Positions 22,217 to 25,930 of a DNA stretch of 25,930 nt are shown here, one piece after another. The position numbers and the translations under genes are program-made. How positions within the stretch are numbered: position 1 is the stretch's first letter; the number at the start of each line of letters is the position of its first letter. The DNA comes from JAADDV01 sp964582875 (lineage in GTDB: Bacteria > Aquificota > Aquificia > Aquificales > Hydrogenothermaceae). The notes below the pieces were generated by a model. It saw only the letters and a list, made by a program, of their open reading frames with translations, was not told the origin of the DNA and did no database searches. The stretch lies in assembly GCA_964582875.1 (NCBI GenBank), contig CAZOTZ010000016.1, positions 1-25,930 on the forward strand. The letters run 5' to 3'.

Positions 22217-22927
22217 ATGGAAAAAAAAGAAAAACTGTATGAAGGAAAAGCAAAAATAATATATGCCACAGATGAACCTGATAAAGTGATAGCTTACTAC
22301 AAAGATTCTGCTACAGCATTTGATGCTGTAAAAAAGGCGACAATTGAAGGAAAAGGAATTCTTAATAATAAAATCGCTTCATTTTTCTTTAAACTTCTAA
22401 ATGAGAAAGGAATTCCTACCCACTTCATAAAACAACTTTCAGACAGGGAAATGCTTATATACAAAGTTGAGATAATACCTGTTGAGGTTGTTGTAAGGAA
22501 CATAGCTGCAGGAAGTATTGTAAAAAGACTCGGTATCAAGGAAAAAACAGAGTTTAATCCACCACTAATTGAGTTTTATCTTAAAAATGATGAGCTCCAC
22601 GACCCTATTATATGTGAGCAACATATATACGCCATGGATTTAGCAAAACCTGAAGAAGTAGAAAAAATGAAAGAACTCGCTTTAAAAGTTAACGATATAC
22701 TCAAGGAGTTTATGGCTAAGCAGGGAATTCTCCTTGTTGACTTTAAGCTTGAGTTTGGAAGAAAAGATGGAGAAGTAGTCCTTGCAGATGAGATTTCCCC
22801 AGATACATGTAGATTCTGGGATATGAAAACAGGGGAAAGTCTTGATAAAGATAGATTTAGATTTGACCTTGGAGACCTTATAGAAGGATACACAAAAATA
22901 CTTGAGAAGATAGAAAAGAATGATTAA
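22217..22927 (+). CDS. purC: Phosphoribosylaminoimidazole-succinocarboxamide synthase
   Basis: PurC joins aspartate to CAIR with ATP, forming SAICAR in de novo purine synthesis. The 236-aa length is typical. Seen are the opening KLYEGKAKIIYAT, the KDSATAFDAVKKATIEGKG stretch that binds ATP and substrate, VEVVVRNIAAGSIVKR (about 91-106), LVDFKLEFG (173-181), ADEISPDTCRFWD (189-201) and a late DKDRFR. All conserved residues appear intact. GGAGGA precedes the ATG. It follows the TPR-like gene; no other purine gene is in the window, so purine genes are scattered here. Confidence 0.97.
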   Translation: MEKKEKLYEGKAKIIYATDEPDKVIAYYKDSATAFDAVKKATIEGKGILNNKIASFFFKLLNEKGIPTHFIKQLSDREMLIYKVEIIPVEVVVRNIAAGSIVKRLGIKEKTEFNPPLIEFYLKNDELHDPIICEQHIYAMDLAKPEEVEKMKELALKVNDILKEFMAKQGILLVDFKLEFGRKDGEVVLADEISPDTCRFWDMKTGESLDKDRFRFDLGDLIEGYTKILEKIEKND

Positions 22928-22945
22928 CAGCAGTTTTTTTATTGT

Positions 22946-22973
22946 TTGAAAGATTTAAAATGTATACTATATA
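22946..22973 (+). promoter_or_regulatory. Candidate promoter of the E1/TusA/DsrEFH/pdxA operon
   Basis: In the 78-bp gap between purC and the ThiF/MoeB-type gene, TTGAAA (22946-22951) and TATATA (22968-22973) are 16 nt apart. TATACT directly after TG (22961-22968) is an alternative. No stable terminator for purC precedes it, so read-through from purC is also possible. Confidence 0.45.
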
Positions 22974-23005
22974 TATTCCCATTATTAACTAAATGAGGTG
23001 GTTAA

Positions 23006-23824
23006 ATGTCTTTTCAGTTTACAGAAGAGCAGATAAAAAGGTACAGCAGACATATAATTCTCCCAGAAGTGGGAGGTAAAGGTCAGGAAAAACTCCTGAA
23101 ATCAAAAGTTCTTGTTGTCGGTGCAGGAGGTCTTGGCTCCCCTTCCCTTTACTACCTTGCAGCTGCTGGAGTTGGAACTATAGGTATCGTTGATTTTGAT
23201 GTTGTTGATTTTTCAAACCTCCAGAGGCAGATACTCCACAACACAGAAAGGGTAGGTGTCCCTAAAGTTGAATCAGCAAAAATGACCCTTGAAGCTTTAA
23301 ATCCAGATGTAAAAGTAGTTGCATACAACCAGAGACTCCACAAAGGAAATGTCCTTGATATAATCAAAGATTACGATATCGTTTTAGATGGTTCTGATAA
23401 CTTCCCTACAAGATTTTTAGTTAACGATGCCTGTTATTTCTTAGGAAAGCCTCTGGTATCAGCAGCTATTCTAAGGTTTGAAGGTCAGCTTACAACATTT
23501 GATTACAGGAACAAAGAAGAATCACCATGTTATAGATGTTTATTCCCAGAACCTCCACCACCAGGGCTTGTACCATCATGTCAGGAAGCAGGACTTTTAG
23601 GGGTTGTAGGTGGAATAATGGGAACTCTTCAGGCAAACGAAGCTCTAAAACTTATACTTGATATAGGGGAACCATTAGTTGGAAAACTCCTTGTATTTGA
23701 TGCTTTAACAACAGAATTTAATATAGTTAAGCTTAGAAAAGATAAAAAATGTCCTTTATGTGGCGAAAATCCTACAGTAAAAGAGCTAATAGAGTATGAC
23801 CAATCCTGTGATGTTCATTTCTAA
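23006..23824 (+). CDS. ThiF/MoeB/HesA-family E1-like adenylyltransferase
   Basis: A 272-aa enzyme of the family that adenylates the C-terminus of ubiquitin-like sulfur carriers (ThiS, MoaD). Seen are the opening RYSRHIILPEVGGKGQEKL, the ATP loop VGAGGLGSP (38-46), IVDFDVVDFSNLQRQ (61-75) with the arginine finger, LDGSDNFPTR (127-136), and two zinc-binding pairs, C175/C178 (CYRC) and C249/C252 (CPLC). C192 (VPSCQEAG) is at the place of the ThiF/MoeB catalytic-type cysteine. No rhodanese domain is attached, unlike MOCS3. It is not possible to tell ThiF from MoeB by sequence alone. The next gene, 11 bp on, is a TusA-like sulfur carrier, which implies a role in sulfur relay, but no ThiS/MoaD partner is found in this window. 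Confidence 0.92.
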   Translation: MSFQFTEEQIKRYSRHIILPEVGGKGQEKLLKSKVLVVGAGGLGSPSLYYLAAAGVGTIGIVDFDVVDFSNLQRQILHNTERVGVPKVESAKMTLEALNPDVKVVAYNQRLHKGNVLDIIKDYDIVLDGSDNFPTRFLVNDACYFLGKPLVSAAILRFEGQLTTFDYRNKEESPCYRCLFPEPPPPGLVPSCQEAGLLGVVGGIMGTLQANEALKLILDIGEPLVGKLLVFDALTTEFNIVKLRKDKKCPLCGENPTVKELIEYDQSCDVHF

Positions 23825-23835
23825 AGGAGTAGAAG

Positions 23836-24078
23836 ATGGCTGATATAAAAGTAGATAGAGAACTTGATTTGAAAGGGGAAGTCTGTCCTTTCACATTTGT
23901 TAAAAGTAAGTTAATAATGGAACAGATGGACAAAGGGCAGGTTTTAAGGGTTATACTTGATTACAAACCATCAGTTGAAAATGTTCCTAAAAGTATGAGA
24001 GAAGAAGGACAGGAAGTTTTAGAAGTTAACCAGATAGGTGAAAATCTCTGGGAAGTAATAGTAAGGAAAGTAAGATGA
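23836..24078 (+). CDS. TusA-like sulfur carrier protein
   Basis: An 80-aa two-layer alpha/beta protein of the TusA (SirA/YedF) family, which carries sulfur as a persulfide on one cysteine. The carrier C17 is in LKGEVCPFTFVKSKL (12-26), followed by a long helix and the VLRVILDYKPSVENVPKSM core. The usual C-P-x-P motif reads C-P-F-T here, a subgroup variation. There are no other cysteines, so C17 is the only possible sulfur site. It follows the E1-like gene by 11 bp with an AAGGAG ribosome site and overlaps the DsrE gene by 4 bp (ATGA). Likely role: passes sulfur to the DsrEFH complex encoded just downstream, as TusA does to TusBCD. Confidence 0.9.
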   Translation: MADIKVDRELDLKGEVCPFTFVKSKLIMEQMDKGQVLRVILDYKPSVENVPKSMREEGQEVLEVNQIGENLWEVIVRKVR

Positions 24079-24377
24079 ATTTACTAATAATAATGGCAAG
24101 TAATCCTTATTCCCATGACTTTAATACAGTTGTAAAACTTATAGAATCTTCCCTTAACAAACAACACAAGACAAAAATATTTTTTATGGCTAACGGTGAG
24201 TACTGTCTTTTAAGAGAAGAGATAAAACAGCTCCACGAAAAAGGTCTTGAGGTTTACTACTGTGCCCATAATGCAGAACAGAGAAAAATAAAGCCTGAAA
24301 GCTGGGCTGAAAGTAGTAGTATGTACGGACTTTCAAAGTTAATATCAGAAGCAGACAAAGTCCTTATTTTTGATTAA
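24075..24377 (+). CDS. DsrE/TusD-like sulfurtransferase subunit
   Basis: A 100-aa protein of the DsrE family. The GLEVYYCAHNAEQRKI block (57-72) lines up with the TusD site, placing C63 at the essential persulfide cysteine. A second cysteine, C44, follows FFMANGEYC. The closing MYGLSKLISEADKVLIFD fits the GLSALAEA-DRV ending of TusD. In TusBCD/DsrEFH this subunit receives sulfur from TusA. The gene begins inside the tusA stop (ATGA) and is followed by the DsrF-like gene after 10 bp. Assignment as DsrE/TusD is by alignment in my head with E. coli TusD; the core pattern is clear. Confidence 0.86.
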   Translation: MNLLIIMASNPYSHDFNTVVKLIESSLNKQHKTKIFFMANGEYCLLREEIKQLHEKGLEVYYCAHNAEQRKIKPESWAESSSMYGLSKLISEADKVLIFD

Positions 24378-24381
24378 GGGG
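24376..24381 (+). promoter_or_regulatory. Ribosome binding site fixing the DsrF-like start
   Basis: AAGGGG lies 6 nt before the TTG at 24388. It supports that TTG over an in-frame TTG at 24370, which would overlap the DsrE gene and add six residues lacking any strand of the fold. Confidence 0.6.
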
Positions 24382-24387
24382 AAAAAA

Positions 24388-24738
24388 TTGGCTAAGAAAA
24401 AAGTTGTTGTTGTTATAAAATCAAATCCTTTTAGCTGGAAGGTTTTTGAAGCTTTAAGGCTTGCTGTTGGAATATCTATGGAACATAAGACCTATGTTAT
24501 TTTTATGAAAGATGGTATATACACCCTTACAGACTGGAAACCAAAAATGATAGGAATAGAACCTATTGATAAATCTATAGAAGCCCTTGGAATGATGGAA
24601 GCTGAAATAATAGCAGAAGAAGAAGCAATAAGGGAAAGGGGAGTAAAGCTGAAAGAATGGCCAACAAAAATAAATGTTATGCCCAAAGACAATATATCAG
24701 ATATTATAAAAGAATCTGAGGTGGTTCTCACATGGTAA
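24388..24738 (+). CDS. DsrF/TusC-like subunit, cysteine-free
   Basis: A 116-aa protein that resembles TusC/DsrF: a first strand KKVVVVIKSNPFSWKVF, then EALRLAVGISMEHKTYVIFMKDGIYTL (the ADGVFQL-like turn), EALGMMEAEIIAEEEAIRERG and a closing strand SEVVLTW. The whole protein contains no cysteine; E77 falls where E. coli TusC has C79, a position not essential for TusC function. It probably packs with DsrE and DsrH as the structural subunit. The start is TTG, chosen from the ribosome site 6 nt upstream. It ends in TGGTAA, within which the next gene's ATG begins. Confidence 0.78.
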   Translation: MAKKKVVVVIKSNPFSWKVFEALRLAVGISMEHKTYVIFMKDGIYTLTDWKPKMIGIEPIDKSIEALGMMEAEIIAEEEAIRERGVKLKEWPTKINVMPKDNISDIIKESEVVLTW

Positions 24739-24977
24739 ATACTGTCTGGATTATAAAAAGACCTGCAGACTTTCCAGAAATAGAAATGATAGAGGATGAG
24801 GACTTTATAATCCTTATACAAGATGCTGTTTTGAGAACCCCCTCTGTTGAACAAAACTGGGCTGTATGCAGAGAAGATGCAGAAGCAAGAAATATTAAAA
24901 TACCTGAAGACAAACTTATCTCTTACGACGATATAATAGACCTTATAGAAAAGGCAAGTAAGGTTGTTGTATGGTAA
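24732..24977 (+). CDS. DsrH/TusB-like subunit
   Basis: An 81-aa protein that fits DsrH/TusB: the core strand DFIILIQDAVLRTP (24-37) equals the LLLLQDGV turn of TusB, followed by WAVCREDAEARNI (43-55) with C46 as the only cysteine and the closing DDIIDLIEKASKVVVW. With the two genes before it, it would complete a DsrEFH-type heterohexamer. It overlaps the DsrF-like gene by 7 bp and pdxA by 7 bp through the same seven bases, ATGGTAA. It has no clear ribosome site, so it is likely translated by coupling. Confidence 0.8.
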   Translation: MVNTVWIIKRPADFPEIEMIEDEDFIILIQDAVLRTPSVEQNWAVCREDAEARNIKIPEDKLISYDDIIDLIEKASKVVVW

Positions 24978-25930
24978 AGAAAATAGGTATCACTTTAGGG
25001 GACCCTTCAGGTATATCTCCGGAAATCCTTGTAAAATCATACGACAAACTTCCAAAGGCTATATACATAGTATACGGTAGCAAAAAAGCTATAGAAAAAG
25101 CTGAAAAACTCGTTGGTAAAAAAATCCCTTTCAAGGAAATTTTATTTCCCCTTGAAGCTTACGATGAAGGTTTTTATCTGATAAACATGCATGATAAAGA
25201 CTACCAGTTAGGGAAACCTTCTGAAGAAACAGGGAAAGCTTCTATTGCTTACCTTGCTGCTGCTACAAACGACATTCTTAAACACCAGCTTAATGCTATT
25301 GTTACCCTTCCAATCTCAAAAGAGTATACAATGAAAGCAGGCTTCAAATTCGCAGGGCATACAGATTACCTTGCATATAAATCAAAAGTGTTTGATTACA
25401 TCATGATGCTTGCATGTGATGAGCTGAAAGTTGCTTTAATGACAACACATATACCCCTTAAAGAAGTTCCTTCAAAAATCACATATACTGGCATAAGACT
25501 TAAAGTAAAACTACTTGTTAAAGAGATGGAGAGTAAGTTTGGTATAAAAAATCCAAAGATAGCAGTCCTTGGGCTAAATCCCCATGCAGGTGATGGGGGA
25601 AACATAGGTAATGAGGAAGTTGAAATAATACAGCCTGCTGTTGATTCCCTGAAAAAAGAAGGGATAAATGTATATGGGGTGCTTTCTGCTGATACAGCAT
25701 TTAACAGAAGAAAGGAGTTTGATGTTTATTTAGCTATGTACCACGACCAGGGATTAATTCCTCTAAAATTACTCTGTTTCAAAAAAGCCGTTAACATAAC
25801 CCTTGGTCTTCCATTTGTGAGAACATCACCAGACCACGGCACAGGTTTTGATATAGCAGGAAAAAACTTAGCAGACCCATCTTCTTTTATAGAAGCTGTA
25901 AAACTTGCCCATAGATTAGCAAAGGAAGAT
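24971..25930 (+). CDS. pdxA: 4-hydroxythreonine-4-phosphate dehydrogenase (3' end cut by window edge)
   Basis: PdxA oxidises 4-phosphohydroxy-L-threonine; its product, after decarboxylation, is used by PdxJ to make pyridoxine 5'-phosphate. From the ATG at 24971 there are 320 codons and no stop, so the window ends within a few residues of the expected C-terminus. Seen are GITLGDPSGISPEI at the start, the metal and substrate site histidine in FAGHTDYLA, LNPHAGDGG, AMYHDQGLIPLK and VRTSPDHGTGFDIAG. The ATG lies in the stop region of the DsrH-like gene (ATGGTAA), giving a 7-bp overlap. Together with pdxJ at 9000 the window holds two steps of the DXP-dependent B6 pathway. Confidence 0.96.
   Translation, partial: MVKKIGITLGDPSGISPEILVKSYDKLPKAIYIVYGSKKAIEKAEKLVGKKIPFKEILFPLEAYDEGFYLINMHDKDYQLGKPSEETGKASIAYLAAATNDILKHQLNAIVTLPISKEYTMKAGFKFAGHTDYLAYKSKVFDYIMMLACDELKVALMTTHIPLKEVPSKITYTGIRLKVKLLVKEMESKFGIKNPKIAVLGLNPHAGDGGNIGNEEVEIIQPAVDSLKKEGINVYGVLSADTAFNRRKEFDVYLAMYHDQGLIPLKLLCFKKAVNITLGLPFVRTSPDHGTGFDIAGKNLADPSSFIEAVKLAHRLAKED

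Noticed and set aside
22928..23005. Terminator after purC
   Set aside because: A T-run (22934-22940) follows the stop but no stable hairpin precedes it.
1..25930. CRISPR array, tRNA/rRNA genes, insertion sequence or prophage
   Set aside because: No regular repeats with spacers, no cloverleaf or rRNA-like stretch, and no transposase or integrase motif was seen on either strand.

Overview
The window is a dense, AT-rich stretch of bacterial chromosome made almost entirely of housekeeping and metabolic genes in short, tightly packed operons. I see no rRNA, tRNA, CRISPR array, phage gene or insertion sequence. No gap exceeds 300 bases; the longest gene-free stretch is 165 bp (15808-15972). The mix of features best fits a thermophilic, diderm, sulfur-metabolising chemolithotroph of the Aquificota, probably family Hydrogenothermaceae (Persephonella or Sulfurihydrogenibium type): Lys/Glu-rich proteins, TTG/GTG starts, lipoproteins, TonB/ExbBD, SCO1, the PdxA/PdxJ route to vitamin B6 and a TusA-DsrEFH sulfur relay. 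The taxon is inferred from general impression, not from a search.

Layout. (1) 1-4017, minus: a four-gene chain with every junction overlapping, running RCK/Usp regulatory protein, CPA2 antiporter, DnaQ-like exonuclease, proC (cut by the window edge). (2) 4102-5376, plus: a CgeB-like glycosyltransferase, ended by a perfect hairpin shared with the convergent operon. (3) 5389-6839, minus: a 38-aa membrane microprotein missed by length cut-offs, an 84-aa unknown, dapB and an AtpZ/AtpI-like protein. (4) 6916-8931, minus: an AMIN-Amidase_3 amidase and coaX. (5) pdxJ, plus, converging on a five-gene minus operon (9720-13277): Gfo/Idh/MocA oxidoreductase, DegT aminotransferase, ribH, nusB and a calcineurin-like phosphoesterase. 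(6) 13410-15807, minus: SCO1, exbB, exbD and a very Lys-rich tonB. (7) 15973-20208, plus: two unrecognised lipoproteins, the second with two abutting EF-hand/dockerin-type loops, ended by a strong hairpin shared with maeB. (8) maeB, minus, divergent from a membrane-anchored TPR-like gene and purC. (9) 23006-25930, plus: ThiF/MoeB-type E1 enzyme, TusA-like carrier, DsrE, DsrF, DsrH and pdxA (cut by the right edge), nearly all overlapping or closely spaced.

Working together. The last cluster is a sulfur-carrier relay built around persulfide-bearing TusA and DsrEFH, with an E1-like adenylyltransferase in place of the usual rhodanese. SCO1 with ExbBD-TonB links copper delivery to cytochrome oxidase with energised outer-membrane uptake. 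The lipoprotein pair, the aminosugar-like enzyme pair and the CgeB-like transferase point to a decorated cell surface. The least described parts are the lipoprotein pair, the 38-aa and 84-aa proteins, and the E1/TusA/DsrEFH/pdxA arrangement.
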